A stretch of 64,000 nucleotides of DNA from NCBI RefSeq assembly GCF_028623165.1, contig NZ_CP117768.1, forward strand, positions 3,658,001 to 3,722,000, read 5' to 3'. The stretch is from Nostoc sp. UHCC 0926 (GTDB taxonomy: Bacteria; Cyanobacteriota; Cyanobacteriia; Cyanobacteriales; Nostocaceae). The position numbers and the translations under genes are program-made. Of the stretch, positions 1-10,018 are shown piece after piece; the stretch's first letter is position 1; each line of letters opens with the position of its first letter. Under the pieces are notes generated by a model that was given only the letters and a program-made list of their open reading frames with translations, made no database searches and had not been told where the DNA came from.

Positions 1-733
1 AATCGAGAATCTGCACTGGATCTTGCTCGAAAATCATGTCAGGAGCCAACGGGCGGGCTTGGTTAGTCACTTTCTCCCGTTCTACTTCAAATTTACCGCC
101 ACGGGTTGTCAAGCGGAAGATTTCGTCATCTGCTGCTTCTAAGCCTTGAGTATCCAGCGGAAGTAGGGTTTGCACCACGGGACGGGAGCTAACCAGGGAA
201 AGGAATCTGGTATAAATTAATTCGATGCGGTCTACTTTTTCCGATAGAAATAAGGAAAGTAGTTGATCGGCAATCTGATTGGCTTCCGGTGCGGTGGGGA
301 TTTGCTCTAAGCCGCTGTAAGTAGCATCAATGGGCTGATCGCGGCGTTGAAAGTACTGTGTAGCTTTGCGTCCGACGAGCACAAATTGATAGTCTAAACC
401 TTCTGCCTTGATTTCTTTGGCGCGGTTTTCTGCACGACGGATAACGTTATTATTGTAGCCGCCGCATAGACCGCGATCGCCTGAAATTACCAACAGCCCG
501 ACTGACTTAACTTCCCGTTTTTTCAGCAGTGGCAGGTTTGCTTCTTCAAATCGTAGACGGCTTTGCAAACCATACAATACTTGTGCCAAGCGATCGGCAA
601 AGGGGCGAGTCGCTAGCACTTGTTCTTGCGCCCGACGCACTCTAGCCGCAGCTACCAGGCGCATGGCTTCTGTGATTTTTTTGGTGTTTTTGACCGACTG
701 AATGCGATCGCGTATTGCTTTTAGATTGGCCAT
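1..733 (-). CDS. atpC: ATP synthase gamma subunit (3' part outside window)
   Basis: This is the central rotor shaft of F1, coupling c-ring rotation to catalysis on the thylakoid membrane. The reading frame starts at the ATG at 733 with [20 protein letters not shown], the conserved N-terminal helix of gamma. It continues through [12 protein letters not shown] and stays open to the window edge, so the C-terminal helix is missing here. The segment near residues 190-240, rich in charged residues ([15 protein letters not shown]), fits the cyanobacterial/chloroplast gamma insertion, but this is inferred from recall. It is the last gene of the operon, 92 bp after the alpha subunit, with a heptamer-repeat hairpin in between. 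It is named atpG in E. coli-style nomenclature. Confidence 0.96.
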   Translation of the reverse strand, partial: MANLKAIRDRIQSVKNTKKITEAMRLVAAARVRRAQEQVLATRPFADRLAQVLYGLQSRLRFEEANLPLLKKREVKSVGLLVISGDRGLCGGYNNNVIRRAENRAKEIKAEGLDYQFVLVGRKATQYFQRRDQPIDATYSGLEQIPTAPEANQIADQLLSLFLSEKVDRIELIYTRFLSLVSSRPVVQTLLPLDTQGLEAADDEIFRLTTRGGKFEVEREKVTNQARPLAPDMIFEQDPVQILD

Positions 734-738
734 AATTC

Positions 739-822
739 GATTTTAGATTTTAGATTTTAGATTTTAGATTTGGGGTTTCGGATTTTAGATTTAATCCGAA
801 ATCCAAAATCCAAAATCCAAAA
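739..822. repeat. heptamer repeat and hairpin between alpha and gamma genes
   Basis: The 92-bp gap between the alpha and gamma genes is almost entirely short tandem repeats: GATTTTA units from about 739 to 770, and AAATCCA units from about 798 to 822. In between, TTTCGGATT (776-784) pairs perfectly with AATCCGAAA (793-801) around an 8-nt loop. Such heptamers are a known repeat class of heterocystous cyanobacteria. The hairpin lies inside the operon transcript and has no T-tract, so it could be a processing site rather than a terminator; that role is inferred. Confidence 0.75.
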
Positions 823-825
823 TTG

Positions 826-2346
826 CTATGCTGTAGCTTTGAAGGTCTTCTTGTATTCGGTGAGTGCTTCCTTCAAGGCAACTTCTTCTGCATCACCTAG
901 TGCTTTAGAGCCTTGTACTCCTTGCACATACTGCGGTTTACCAGTCTTTAAGTACTCGCGTAGACCTTTGGTGAAGGTGGTTACTTGATTTACAGGTACA
1001 TCATCTAAGTAACCATTGATACCAGCATACAGAATTGCTACTTGCTCGTATACTGATAGTGGCGAATTTTGTGGCTGCTTGAGGAGTTCGCGCAACCGTT
1101 GACCCCGTGCCAACTGGTCTTGAGTAGCTTTATCTAAGTCAGAAGCAAATTGAGCGAAGGCTTGCAGGTCATCAAATTGTGCCAGTTCCAATTTAATTTT
1201 ACCGGCAACTTTTTTCATTGCCTTGGTTTGCGCCGCCGAACCCACGCGGGATACAGAAATACCAGGGTTCACAGCAGGACGGATACCAGCGTTAAACAGG
1301 TCAGAAGACAGGAATATCTGACCATCGGTAATGGAAATTACGTTTGTAGGGATGTATGCTGAAACGTCACCAGCTTGAGTTTCGATGATTGGTAGGGCGG
1401 TCATACTGCCTTTACCTAATTCGTCACTCAGCTTTGCTGCTCTTTCTAGTAAGCGGGAGTGGATGTAGAATACATCTCCAGGGTAAGCTTCGCGTCCGGG
1501 TGGACGACGCAGCAACAGGGACATTTGGCGATAAGCTTGGGCTTGCTTGGAGAGGTCATCGTAAATAACTAGGGTAGCTTTACCCTTGTACATGAAGTAC
1601 TCAGCGATGGTTGCGCCTGTGTAGGGAGCTAGGTATTGCAGGGTTGCTGGTTCACTGGCGCTAGCGGCGACGACCACGGTGTAATCCATTGCGCCTTTTT
1701 CTTGCAATGTCTGCACCACGTTAGCAACTGTGGAAGCCTTTTGACCGATCGCAACGTAGACACAAATTACATCTTCTTCTTTTTGGTTGATGATTGTGTC
1801 GATCGCGATCGCAGTTTTGCCGGTTTGTCGGTCACCAATAATCAATTCCCGCTGACCACGACCGATGGGAATCATTGAGTCAATAGCTGTGATCCCCGTT
1901 TGCATGGGTTCGTGTACAGACCGACGCTCAATGATACCAGGTGCTGGAGATTCAATCAAACGACTTTCTGAGGACTTGATGTCTCCCTTGCCATCAATGG
2001 GGCGACCCAAGGCGTCTACAACTCGTCCAATTAAGGCTTCTCCTACAGGCACCTGGGCAATTCTACCAGTCGCAGTTACGGAGCTACCTTCTTGAATTTC
2101 TATCCCTTCACCCATAAGCACCGCGCCCACATTGTCTTCTTCCAAGTTCTGGGCGATGCCAATTGTACCGTCTTCAAATTCTAAGAGTTCCCCAGCCATT
2201 GCCTTTTCGAGACCATAGATCCGGGCAATACCGTCACCAACTTGTAGGACAGTACCAACGTTAGCAACTTTGACCTCTTGATCGTATTGCTCGATTTGTT
2301 GTTGGATTATGCTGCTAATTTCGTCAGGTCTAATTGATATGCTCAT
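826..2346 (-). CDS. atpA: ATP synthase alpha subunit
   Basis: This is the non-catalytic nucleotide-binding subunit of F1. Its 506 residues match the normal length. The N-terminus [20 protein letters not shown] is typical of cyanobacterial alpha. The P-loop GDRQTGKT lies at residues 171-178, and [26 protein letters not shown] is recognisable in the middle, followed by the [14 protein letters not shown] region. It sits between the delta and gamma genes in the standard order. A 192-bp gap containing two tandem palindromes separates it from delta, longer than the spacing elsewhere in the operon. Confidence 0.98.
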   Translation of the reverse strand: MSISIRPDEISSIIQQQIEQYDQEVKVANVGTVLQVGDGIARIYGLEKAMAGELLEFEDGTIGIAQNLEEDNVGAVLMGEGIEIQEGSSVTATGRIAQVPVGEALIGRVVDALGRPIDGKGDIKSSESRLIESPAPGIIERRSVHEPMQTGITAIDSMIPIGRGQRELIIGDRQTGKTAIAIDTIINQKEEDVICVYVAIGQKASTVANVVQTLQEKGAMDYTVVVAASASEPATLQYLAPYTGATIAEYFMYKGKATLVIYDDLSKQAQAYRQMSLLLRRPPGREAYPGDVFYIHSRLLERAAKLSDELGKGSMTALPIIETQAGDVSAYIPTNVISITDGQIFLSSDLFNAGIRPAVNPGISVSRVGSAAQTKAMKKVAGKIKLELAQFDDLQAFAQFASDLDKATQDQLARGQRLRELLKQPQNSPLSVYEQVAILYAGINGYLDDVPVNQVTTFTKGLREYLKTGKPQYVQGVQGSKALGDAEEVALKEALTEYKKTFKATA

Positions 2347-2460
2347 GTGTCTATCTTTTTTGCTTTCGAGACGGAAAAATTCAATAGTTAGGAGTGATGA
2401 GTTAAAAAAGCAATGGTTAAAAGTTAAAAGTCAAAATAAATTACTGTTTACTTAACTCCT

Positions 2461-2536
2461 AACTCCTGTACAGACGCGATTAATCGCGTCTCTCCTAACT
2501 CCTGTACAGACGCGATTAATCGCGTCTCTCCTAACT
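2461..2536. repeat. 36-bp tandem repeat carrying a 20-bp palindrome
   Basis: Two exact head-to-tail 36-bp copies occupy 2461-2496 and 2497-2532, each containing the palindrome AGACGCGATTAATCGCGTCT (2472-2491 and 2508-2527). In RNA each forms a 10-bp hairpin. They lie in the delta-alpha intergenic gap of the ATP synthase operon, so both hairpins should be transcribed with it. Similar perfect palindromes recur elsewhere in the window, which suggests a mobile hairpin family. Confidence 0.9.
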
Positions 2537-2538
2537 TT

Positions 2539-3093
2539 CTAGCTATTAGTTAAGCGCAATGAAAGGCGGCGCAACTGACCCCGGATACTGGCATCAATTA
2601 CCTGCGAACCTACTTTAATGATTACACCACCAATTAACTCACTGTCTACCTTGGTTTCCATTTCTACCTGGCGAGCATTAGTTATGGCAATCACCTTTTC
2701 TGTAATTGCCTGCTGTTGAGCTTCTGTGAGGGGAACGGCTGAAATCACTTCCGCTAATACGGTTTGATTCAGCTGCCGCAACAGCGCCAGATACTGTTGA
2801 AAAATTGATTCCAAGAATGCAATGCGGCGTTTGTCTACTAGTATTAGCAAAAAATTGCGTAAGTAGGGGTTAGCGCCTTCACCGAGTATTTGTTTGATTA
2901 GAGATTTTTTGTTCTCAGACTGAATAAACGGGTTGCTGAAGAAGTTTTGTAGCTGTTTGTCTGCCCTGAGCAAACCCAGGAAAGTCCGCGCATCTTCCCC
3001 GAACTCTTCTGTCAAATTTTTCGATTGCGCTATTGACAAAAGTGCCTGTGCGTAAGGCTGGGCTACTTCGCCTGTTGCTACTTTGCTTGTCAT
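2539..3093 (-). CDS. atpD: ATP synthase delta subunit
   Basis: This is the stator subunit on top of F1 that links alpha to the b/b' stalk (184 aa, normal length). The frame reads [22 protein letters not shown] at the start, and [20 protein letters not shown] near the C-terminus is the diagnostic OSCP/delta signature. Its ATG overlaps the stop of the upstream b gene by 4 bp (3090-3093), which suggests translational coupling. It is called atpH in E. coli-style nomenclature. Confidence 0.97.
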   Translation of the reverse strand: MTSKVATGEVAQPYAQALLSIAQSKNLTEEFGEDARTFLGLLRADKQLQNFFSNPFIQSENKKSLIKQILGEGANPYLRNFLLILVDKRRIAFLESIFQQYLALLRQLNQTVLAEVISAVPLTEAQQQAITEKVIAITNARQVEMETKVDSELIGGVIIKVGSQVIDASIRGQLRRLSLRLTNS

Positions 3094-3662
3094 ACATTGC
3101 CTCCGAGTTGTGCGATGCTGCGGTCAATTAAACCTTGTTGAGCATCGTCGGCAATCCCGCCTTTGAGTTGCGATTCGACTTTTTGCAATGCTAGAGTAGC
3201 TACCCGTTGCCGCAGTTGAGTGATCGCTCGCTCGGTTTCACTGTTTAAATCTGCTGCTGCTGTTTGTTTCAAGCGTTCTACGTCTTGCACTGCCTTCGCC
3301 AACAAGGCTTCTTTCGCGTTTTGGGCGTTTTCTGTGGCAGATTGGCGGATGCGTTGTGCCTCTGCCTGAGATTGCTTCAACTGTTCTTGCGCTTGGGAAA
3401 GAGCAGTCTTTGCCTCTTTTAAGCGCCTTTCTGCTTCCTGAATTGCGGTGGCAATATTGGATTGTCGCTCGTTCAGGATATTGCTTAAAACTTTACGTCC
3501 GAAGTAGAATAGTATGCCAACTAGAATCGCTAGATTGATCAGATTGGTTTCAAAAATGTCTAGGTTTAGACCGAAACCACCTTCTGCTGGGCCTTCTGCC
3601 AATTCAGAGTGAACAGCGTTCGCTTCTGCGGCAAGTAATAACAATGTCCCCATGATACCCAT
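3090..3662 (-). CDS. atpF: ATP synthase subunit b
   Basis: This is the peripheral stalk subunit of Fo (190 aa). An N-terminal hydrophobic stretch precedes [20 protein letters not shown], the membrane anchor near residues 36-55. A long charged coiled coil rich in Q, E, A and R follows, ending in the delta-binding region. Cyanobacteria carry a second, divergent b' gene, found just upstream at 3853-4284. It overlaps delta by 4 bp. The [16 protein letters not shown] start gives the usual cyanobacterial length. Confidence 0.97.
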   Translation of the reverse strand: MGIMGTLLLLAAEANAVHSELAEGPAEGGFGLNLDIFETNLINLAILVGILFYFGRKVLSNILNERQSNIATAIQEAERRLKEAKTALSQAQEQLKQSQAEAQRIRQSATENAQNAKEALLAKAVQDVERLKQTAAADLNSETERAITQLRQRVATLALQKVESQLKGGIADDAQQGLIDRSIAQLGGNV

Positions 3663-3698
3663 TTACAAGTGCGCTGCTTGCTTGCTAATACGTTGTAT

Positions 3699-3768
3699 TT
3701 TCCCGTAGGGAAATTAAGTATCTTTTCCCCTGTAGGGAAATTTAAGTATCTTTCCTCCGAAGGAGAAA
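3699..3768. repeat. three small hairpin cassettes between b' and b
   Basis: The 190-bp gap between b and b' holds three consecutive small hairpins: TTTCCC-GTA-GGGAAA at 3699-3713, a near copy at 3724-3740, and a CTCC/GGAG hairpin around 3751-3768. The first two are followed by the shared spacer TTAAGTATCTTT with small length differences. They may stabilise or process the operon mRNA; this is inference. Confidence 0.65.
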
Positions 3769-3852
3769 AAGTGCCTTTTTTTGACACTTAATTAAGCGCT
3801 CTGGACTAGGGCCCAGTTGCGCGTATGCTTTTACAGAACCAGTTTTGTTAGC

Positions 3853-4284
3853 TTATCTAACTGGAGTTGGCCCCAATAGTTTTTCTAGAATCTGCCTGCT
3901 GAGAGCATCAACTTGTTGCTCTAAGGTGCGAAAAGCTTCCTGCTTTTGTTGTTCTATTTCAACAGCAGCTTGTTCTCGTTGAGACTGAGCTTCCTTTTGG
4001 GCTTCAGCTATTTTCTCGGCAGTAATTTTCTTAGCTTCAAGTTGAGCTGCTTCTACAGTAGCTTGCGATTGTTTACGAGCTTCTGCGAGTTGCTGCTCAT
4101 ATTCGGTAGCCAAGCGCTCGGCTTTAGCCAAGCTCTCCCGCGCCTCAAGGGTATTCGTTCGGATATAATTATCGCGATCGTCTAGTACCTTGGTCAGTGG
4201 CTTATAGAAAATTGCATTCAACAAGGCTGCCAATAGCAGGAATTGCAATGCCATGAAGGGCAAGGTAGCATCGAAATCAAACAT
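3853..4284 (-). CDS. atpG: ATP synthase subunit b'
   Basis: This is the second peripheral stalk subunit, typical of photosynthetic F-ATPases (143 aa). [20 protein letters not shown] at the N-terminus is the b' membrane anchor. The remainder is a coiled coil ending [15 protein letters not shown]. It lies between the c-ring gene and subunit b, as expected. RefSeq-style annotation often names it atpF2, and cyanobacterial literature uses atpG; the symbol should not be confused with E. coli atpG (gamma). Confidence 0.97.
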   Translation of the reverse strand: MFDFDATLPFMALQFLLLAALLNAIFYKPLTKVLDDRDNYIRTNTLEARESLAKAERLATEYEQQLAEARKQSQATVEAAQLEAKKITAEKIAEAQKEAQSQREQAAVEIEQQKQEAFRTLEQQVDALSRQILEKLLGPTPVR

Positions 4285-4607
4285 TTCTCTCCTCTTTGGC
4301 TGGAGTAGCAGTTTTCATGGCTAGCAACATCATCCAACCTTTCATATTTTAGAAACCCATAGCCAACAAGGGTCAAGTAATTTTGGACTTTAGATTGACG
4401 ATAGCGTAGCGTTAGCGACGTAGAAGCGTCTTTTAGATTTAAGAGCAGGCATAGCTCAGGGGCATGTACCGAAAACTCTTGATAATCCAAAATCCAAAAT
4501 CCAAAATCGGTAGTCAATTGAACATTAGAACTATTAAGATACCCAAAATATTTCGATTGTAGAGACGTGATCACTCACGACTCCACACTCACAAAAACTT
4601 TAAGGTA
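4285..4607. other. intergenic gap, c-ring to b'
   Basis: These 323 bp hold no credible gene. They contain AAATCCA heptamers at about 4486-4508 and a stretch rich in GTAGCGTTAGCGACGTAG-like sequence near 4390-4425 that recurs in other repeats of this strain. The unusual length between two operon genes suggests repeat invasion or an internal promoter, but no convincing promoter boxes were identified. Confidence 0.5.
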
Positions 4608-4895
<288 letters not shown>

Positions 4896-5001
4896 TTAAC
4901 GACTAGAAACGTGTTTTTCACGCTGCACCGAGTTCTTCAGATCGCGCTTTGCGATGTTTTGAGCGAAAATGCTCTTGGAACTGTGCTATCAACTGAGAAG
5001 T

Positions 5002-5763
5002 TTAATGCTCCTCATGTTCTTCTCCACCATGTCCCTCCATAGCCTCATGAATGTATGCTCCGGCTAGGGTGGCAAAAACCAGGGCTTGAATGGCACTAGT
5101 AAATAAACCTAAGGCCATTACAGGCAGAGGTACAAATAGAGGAACTAGCAGCACCAGTACCGCAACTACTAGTTCATCCGCCAAAATATTACCAAATAGA
5201 CGGAAGCTTAGGGAGAGGGGCTTGGTGAAATCTTCGAGAATTGCGATCGGCAAGAGAATAGGTGTTGGCTCTATATATTTCTTAAAGTAGCCTAAACCCC
5301 GCTTGCTAAAACCCGCGTAAAAATACGCTAAAGAAGTTAGCAGTGCCAATGCAACAGTCGTATTGATGTCATTGGTGGGAGCTGCCAATTCGCCTGAAGG
5401 TAGCTTGATGAGCTTCCAGGGAATTAGCGCACCTGACCAGTTCGATACGAAAATAAACAAGAACAATGTGCCAATAAATGGCACCCAAGGGCGGTACTCT
5501 TTCTCACCAAGTTGGTTTTTTGCCAAATCACGAATAAATTCTAGGGCGTATTCCATCAAATTTTGGATGCCCTTGGGAATTCTTTGTGCGTTGCGAGTAG
5601 CAGCGATTGAAGCCACTACTAAAATGCTAATCACAAACCATGAGGTGAGAAAAACTTGCCCATGAATTTTAAGATTGCCCAATTGCCAGTAGAAATGATG
5701 ACCTACTTCTAATTCGGCGAGGGGAAAAGAATTAAAGGCGTTTAAGACACTAAGCATTTGCAT
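5002..5763 (-). CDS. atpI: ATP synthase subunit a
   Basis: This is the Fo proton channel subunit (253 aa). Several transmembrane segments are visible, with [19 protein letters not shown] carrying the essential arginine that faces the c-ring, and the later [16 protein letters not shown] helix. The histidine/glutamate-rich C-terminal tail [10 protein letters not shown] is typical of cyanobacteria. Two ATGs lie six bases apart (5763 and 5757), and either could be the start. The symbol is atpB in E. coli-style nomenclature. Confidence 0.97.
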   Translation of the reverse strand: MQMLSVLNAFNSFPLAELEVGHHFYWQLGNLKIHGQVFLTSWFVISILVVASIAATRNAQRIPKGIQNLMEYALEFIRDLAKNQLGEKEYRPWVPFIGTLFLFIFVSNWSGALIPWKLIKLPSGELAAPTNDINTTVALALLTSLAYFYAGFSKRGLGYFKKYIEPTPILLPIAILEDFTKPLSLSFRLFGNILADELVVAVLVLLVPLFVPLPVMALGLFTSAIQALVFATLAGAYIHEAMEGHGGEEHEEH

Positions 5764-5823
5764 TCTTCAAGCATTTTCCCCAACGAGCGAGGATGGGATT
5801 ACTATCTTTGTGAGCCTGACTTT

Positions 5824-6303
5824 TTAAGAATCAGGAATGAACGCAATTTGCACCATATAAACGAGGAGCGTGGCTTTGTAAGTTAGAAATCCCAAAAATA
5901 TGGGCAGAATCTGTAGCTCACGCCATTGAGTTGCCACGATCATGACTCCCATAAATAGAGCAAAACGAGTTTTGCTCAAACTGGTTTTCTCACTACCGAG
6001 CTGCTCAACGTCTCTAGCCAGCATTTTTAAGTAAACCACACCTGTACACGCCCCAATTAAATAATTTAGGGCAATGTTTAAGGAATAAAAAATCCACACA
6101 GAGATAAAAATAACCCCCGTCAAGACAAGCGTGATTACCAACAACCGCTGGAAGAGTTGATAGAACTCTTGCATGGAGTTATCTGATTCTGTATCTTCAG
6201 AAACAGTTTTAGCATCTTGTTGCGTTGTCGGAGTGGGCGCAATTGATTCGTCTGACAAGCTCACGAGACTTGAAACCAGTACAGCTAAACATGATGACTG
6301 CAC
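5824..6303 (-). CDS. atp1: ATP synthase protein I (Atp1)
   Basis: This small membrane protein is encoded at the head of the ATP synthase operon and is thought to help assemble the c-ring. It has 159 residues with about four hydrophobic segments ([65 protein letters not shown]). The N-terminal 40 residues are polar and poorly conserved, so the true start may be further in, for example the methionine of [11 protein letters not shown]. It lies 60 bp upstream of subunit a. Confidence 0.88.
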   Translation of the reverse strand: MQSSCLAVLVSSLVSLSDESIAPTPTTQQDAKTVSEDTESDNSMQEFYQLFQRLLVITLVLTGVIFISVWIFYSLNIALNYLIGACTGVVYLKMLARDVEQLGSEKTSLSKTRFALFMGVMIVATQWRELQILPIFLGFLTYKATLLVYMVQIAFIPDS

Positions 6304-6551
6304 ATTCAGTCAGATGAATCATATCACGATCCGGTAACAATACTTTAGGAAAAAACAATTAACTTCTTGACAACGTTAGACAGTCAGTAAAATCACGCTC
6401 CCAGAAGTGAGAGAGCGGCTGATGAGGTGAGGGACTGTGGGGCTAAATAATCAATAATCGCTGCCTGAAAATTCAAAATTTCTTCCAATTTCAGCTTTTT
6501 TGAGTGAATAATTATCCTCCAATGTCGTTACATAGTATCTTGCTGTTTGAA

Positions 6552-6598
6552 TTAAGTCGGTGTCAATAAAATCAACTGGTGCTTGAGGAGTGTATGGG
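6552..6598 (-). pseudogene. remnant of a second copy of the methyltransferase 3' end
   Basis: Read on the minus strand, this stretch ends in LLKHQLILLTPT followed by a stop. The intact methyltransferase at 6813-7994 ends in LLQQQLILLTPA and a stop. The DNA aligns over about 45 bp, including the exact run GGTGTCAATAAAATCA. Nothing homologous extends beyond it, so this looks like the last 13-15 codons of a lost tandem paralogue. The rest of the 6304-6812 gap shows no other gene. Confidence 0.6.
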
Positions 6599-6812
6599 CG
6601 TACCGCAAATCAGAAATCGTAGAGTAGCGGCTTGTCATTAAATATTGCACCACTGCTGAATTCCAAAAAACTCAAACTTTTGGGATGTACAATACCCCGT
6701 TTGTTGGCCACTTTCCTAATCTACATTAATTTGCCAAAAGTGGTGATGGGCGATCGCTCATCACCACGAGTATAAATTGCTTTTGTTAACTCAGTATCGA
6801 ATTGGAGTGCGA

Positions 6813-7994
6813 TTAAGCAGGTGTCAATAAAATCAGCTGCTGCTGAAGAAGTTTTCTTAGCTGATCTAATTCCAGTTGCACACCTGCCAAAATCTCTGCA
6901 ACTGTAGAATTAGCATCACATCTTTGCATAAATTCAAACTCTGCTACAGATAAATTAACAATCTGGTAATCGTAATTAAAAAAACATTGACTAGGAAATC
7001 CTTCAATACAAGGATTAAGTTCGGGAATAGCTGCCAATAGGGCGTTATCGTCTGACCACTCCGACTTAATTGAGGGAGGACGACCCAGGAAAAACTCGTA
7101 ATGAGTTACTTCTGGATCTAGTAATTCTATCAGGCGGTAAAGCTGGCGATCGCTCAATTCTTTTGCCCGTTCTACTAACTCTGGTGCTTTGCCCAAAAGT
7201 CTCTCCAAATCCCAGAAACTCGGATTCGAGAAACCAATAAACTCCAATCCCGAAGCATCTATTAATTCAAACAACGTCTCAATGTTATAGTCAATTTCCT
7301 GGGGATGAACGTACATATCGGCAAAGTGTTCATCCTTGTGGTTTTCTAATGACCAACGCTGCTTTTCGGATTTGACAATTCGGTTATTTTCTGGTAATGA
7401 AGAAAATATTTGTCGCCCGACTTGGACACCATCACGATAGTCGCCTTTTTTGTCACCTTGAAGAAGTGCGATCGCTTTTTGCATGAGTTGAATTTCCCAG
7501 CGTCCCAACTCCCCATACACAAAAATGTGCATTAAGCCGCCTGGGGCTAACTTCTTCGCCAAAGCTTGAATACCGCGAATTGGATCAAGCGTATGATGCA
7601 AAACGCCAACACAGTTGATTAAATCAAATTCACCCGGTAACTGTTCCACATCAAACAAGCTGAGGTGATGAAATTCAACGCGGGTAGCCCCTGAACGCTG
7701 ACAACGTTCTTTTGCTACAGCCAAAGCGCCTGTACTGAGGTCAATTCCCACAACAGAAGCCTGGGGATTGAGGTGAACCAGGTACTCCGTACTCACCCCT
7801 GTACCGCAACCTGCATCTAAGATCCGAATATCTTGCTTTTGGGGTTTTTCACCTGTGCAAAAATTATAAGCGGCTAGCCAATTCCAGCGCCAGTTATAGC
7901 CTGGAGGTGGTTCATCCAACAGGGCTTCGGGTGGAAAAGGGTAGGTATTGTAGAGTTTGGCAACAGCAGCACTGACAGTTTGGGAATCGGACAT
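6813..7994 (-). CDS. class I SAM-dependent methyltransferase
   Basis: This 393-aa protein has a class I methyltransferase domain in its N-terminal half. Motif I is ILDAGCGTGVSTEYL near residue 58, followed by the acidic motif VVGIDLSTGAL and FDLINCVGVLHHTLDP. The C-terminal half (about 220-393) is a separate conserved region ending in a short leucine/glutamine-rich helix, which may bind the substrate. The substrate is unknown. Its start MSDSQTVSAAVAKLYNTYPFPPE is typical of this cyanobacterial family. A 3'-end remnant of a paralogue lies just downstream. Confidence 0.85.
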   Translation of the reverse strand: MSDSQTVSAAVAKLYNTYPFPPEALLDEPPPGYNWRWNWLAAYNFCTGEKPQKQDIRILDAGCGTGVSTEYLVHLNPQASVVGIDLSTGALAVAKERCQRSGATRVEFHHLSLFDVEQLPGEFDLINCVGVLHHTLDPIRGIQALAKKLAPGGLMHIFVYGELGRWEIQLMQKAIALLQGDKKGDYRDGVQVGRQIFSSLPENNRIVKSEKQRWSLENHKDEHFADMYVHPQEIDYNIETLFELIDASGLEFIGFSNPSFWDLERLLGKAPELVERAKELSDRQLYRLIELLDPEVTHYEFFLGRPPSIKSEWSDDNALLAAIPELNPCIEGFPSQCFFNYDYQIVNLSVAEFEFMQRCDANSTVAEILAGVQLELDQLRKLLQQQLILLTPA

Positions 7995-8076
7995 GATGAG
8001 GAATAACGCAGCATTTCTGAGTTTAGCGGATAGTGGCTGATTAGAGCAAAGATTACTATTGCTTATTTTCTACTAT

Positions 8077-8448
8077 TTATCCAACAGCAAAGTCAGTAAA
8101 TTCGCGTTTATAAGGAGCATGAAATTTTAATACAATATCTTCTTTAGGTACTCCAGCAGCAATTAATTCATTAGCGATACCGATTTCTGTACCATCTCTT
8201 TGTATCCAAATTTTTTTGTCTTTGATATCAACATGAATGATAACTCCATAAATTCTCCGTTGTTCTTTCCAGCCAATATTTAAGACTTGATAATGATGGC
8301 GTTCTGCGTCAAACAACAATTGAGCCTCTGTGCCCTTAGCCACGTCATTAGCTGAATGGTTATTTAAAATCTCTTGAATAATTTGAGAGTAATTTATTCC
8401 TTCGATAAAACAATGTCTTTCAGGTATACAGATAATTATGATCGCCAT
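8077..8448 (-). CDS. xisI: XisI-family protein, solitary, odd N-terminus
   Basis: XisI proteins are named after a factor controlling excision of the fdxN element in Anabaena heterocysts; most genomic copies have unknown roles and sit beside xisH. Residues 20-123 match the family well: YSQIIQEIL, AQLLFDAERHHYQVLNIGW, RRIYGVIIHVDIKDKKIWIQ and the terminal GVPKEDIVLKFHAPYKREFTDFAVG. The first about 18 residues (MAIIIICIPERHC) do not resemble the usual start, and no xisH is visible next to it. The 5' end may therefore have been rearranged. Confidence 0.8.
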   Translation of the reverse strand: MAIIIICIPERHCFIEGINYSQIIQEILNNHSANDVAKGTEAQLLFDAERHHYQVLNIGWKEQRRIYGVIIHVDIKDKKIWIQRDGTEIGIANELIAAGVPKEDIVLKFHAPYKREFTDFAVG

Positions 8449-8538
8449 CAGCCCATATATTTTAAGCAGGGAAGTTGTTTCAGTAAAAACACTAGTGTTT
8501 AAGTATTTATTAGCTAATAAGATTTAATTGAAATTTTG

Positions 8539-8562
8539 TATAATAATTTACTTAATCAGGAG
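8539..8562 (+). promoter_or_regulatory. promoter -10 box and Shine-Dalgarno of the triad operon
   Basis: A perfect TATAAT lies at 8539-8544 in an AT-rich leader, and AGGAG at 8558-8562 stands six bases before the ATG at 8569. The -35 box is not clear. The position would give a very short leader for the vWA-PP2C-kinase operon, so an upstream start is also possible. Confidence 0.45.
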
Positions 8563-8568
8563 TATTCA

Positions 8569-9228
8569 ATGGCTGTAGGAATGCCTGAATTCGTTGAAAA
8601 TCCAGAAAATCGTTGCCCTGTAATTCTGTTACTCGATACTTCTGGCTCTATGTCAGGTCAGCCTATCCAAGAGTTAAATCGAGGACTTGCTGCTTTCAAA
8701 GCAGATGTACTAAAAGATTCTCAAGCATCGCTAAGTGTAGAAGTGGCTATGATTACATTTGGCCCCATAGTTAAACTCACGCAAGACTTTGTAACGATTG
8801 ACCAATTTACACCGCCTACATTGGAAGTAGATGGTTTAACCCCAATGGGTGGGGCAATTGAGTATGCTTTGGATTTTCTAGAAAACCGCAAACAGACTTA
8901 TAAAGACAACGGTATTCTTTATTATCGCCCTTGGGTGTTTTTAATTACAGACGGAGCGCCAAATGACTCCTGGCAGTTAGCCGCGCAAAGGTTGAGAGAA
9001 GCAGAAGCACAAAGCCGACTGTCATTTTTCGCCGTTGGTGTAAAGGATGCTGATATGAATATCCTCAAACAAATTTCCCCTCCTCAACGTTCACCAGTTA
9101 CATTAAATGGCTTAGATTTTCGTGAGTTGTTCGTCTGGCTTTCTGCTTCGATGAAACGTGTTTCTAGTGGCAAAGTAGGGCAAGCTGTAGCTTTACCGGC
9201 TATGGGATGGGGTCAAATTACCAGTTAG
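8569..9228 (+). CDS. TerY-like von Willebrand factor A domain protein
   Basis: This 219-aa protein is a single vWA domain. The metal-binding MIDAS motif DTSGSMSG starts at D23, with the downstream DGLTPMGGAIEYAL threonine and the ITDGAPND aspartate completing the site. The ATG at 8569 is chosen because AGGAG lies just upstream; an in-frame start 33 bp earlier lacks one. It is the first gene of a three-gene operon with a PP2C phosphatase and a kinase, an arrangement known as the TerY-P triad in tellurite/stress-linked systems. No other ter genes are in the window. Confidence 0.88.
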   Translation: MAVGMPEFVENPENRCPVILLLDTSGSMSGQPIQELNRGLAAFKADVLKDSQASLSVEVAMITFGPIVKLTQDFVTIDQFTPPTLEVDGLTPMGGAIEYALDFLENRKQTYKDNGILYYRPWVFLITDGAPNDSWQLAAQRLREAEAQSRLSFFAVGVKDADMNILKQISPPQRSPVTLNGLDFRELFVWLSASMKRVSSGKVGQAVALPAMGWGQITS

Positions 9229-9238
9229 AGGAAATTTT

Positions 9239-10018
9239 GTGAATTGGAAAGCTATTGCACGTTACGCGATTGGAACGAGTCATCAAAACCAGGGGATAGT
9301 TTGTCAAGATTATGGGAATTATTGCAGCTTTGGTGATGTGATTGTAGGTGCTGTTGCTGATGGTGCTGGTACTGCTAAATACTCTGATATTGGGTCTAAG
9401 TTGGCGGTAGAAACAGTACTGAAATGCTTTTCTGATATTAATGAATTTCCTCATAAGCAAGCTTTTTCTCAACCACTTGACAAAGAAGAAGCTCAGAAAG
9501 TGTTTGCTAAGATCGTGAACCAAGTTATTACAGAATTACAGAAGCAAGCAGATGAAGGAGATTATTCTGTCAATGATTTAGCTTGTACATTGTTGCTTTT
9601 CGTGGCAACTCCTGACTGGCTTGCAGCTATGCAAATCGGGGATGGATTTATTGTGGTGCGTTCTCAAGATTCAGAATATCAACTGTTATTTCAGCCAGAT
9701 AAAGGTGAGTTTGCTAATGAAACGACTTTTATCACTTCAGCAAATGCAGTAAAGGAAATGCAGGTAAAGGTTATTCATGAAAAACAAGAGTTTATTTGTG
9801 CTTCCACTGATGGACTCGAAAAAGTAGCAATTCGCTTGAGCGACTGGAAACCCTTCCCACCTTTTTTTAACCCTTTGGAGGAATACTTGCATGAAAGTGT
9901 TAATCCAAAGGAGGATAAATATCTGACGGAATTCCTCAACTCGGAACGGCTAAATTCTCGCACTGACGATGATAAAACTTTACTTTTGTGCTTGTTTGAT
10001 GAGAGTAAAATTCAATGA
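9239..10018 (+). CDS. PP2C-family serine/threonine phosphatase
   Basis: This 259-aa protein has the PP2C metal-binding motifs: [15 protein letters not shown] near residue 40, CASTDGLEK near 183, and [12 protein letters not shown] near the C-terminus. It starts at a GTG preceded by GAGGA, 10 bp after the vWA stop. Its last four bases overlap the kinase start (ATGA), which indicates tight coupling. Family knowledge suggests that it dephosphorylates a substrate of the partner kinase, with the vWA protein as scaffold; that is inferred from the gene order. Confidence 0.9.
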   Translation: MNWKAIARYAIGTSHQNQGIVCQDYGNYCSFGDVIVGAVADGAGTAKYSDIGSKLAVETVLKCFSDINEFPHKQAFSQPLDKEEAQKVFAKIVNQVITELQKQADEGDYSVNDLACTLLLFVATPDWLAAMQIGDGFIVVRSQDSEYQLLFQPDKGEFANETTFITSANAVKEMQVKVIHEKQEFICASTDGLEKVAIRLSDWKPFPPFFNPLEEYLHESVNPKEDKYLTEFLNSERLNSRTDDDKTLLLCLFDESKIQ

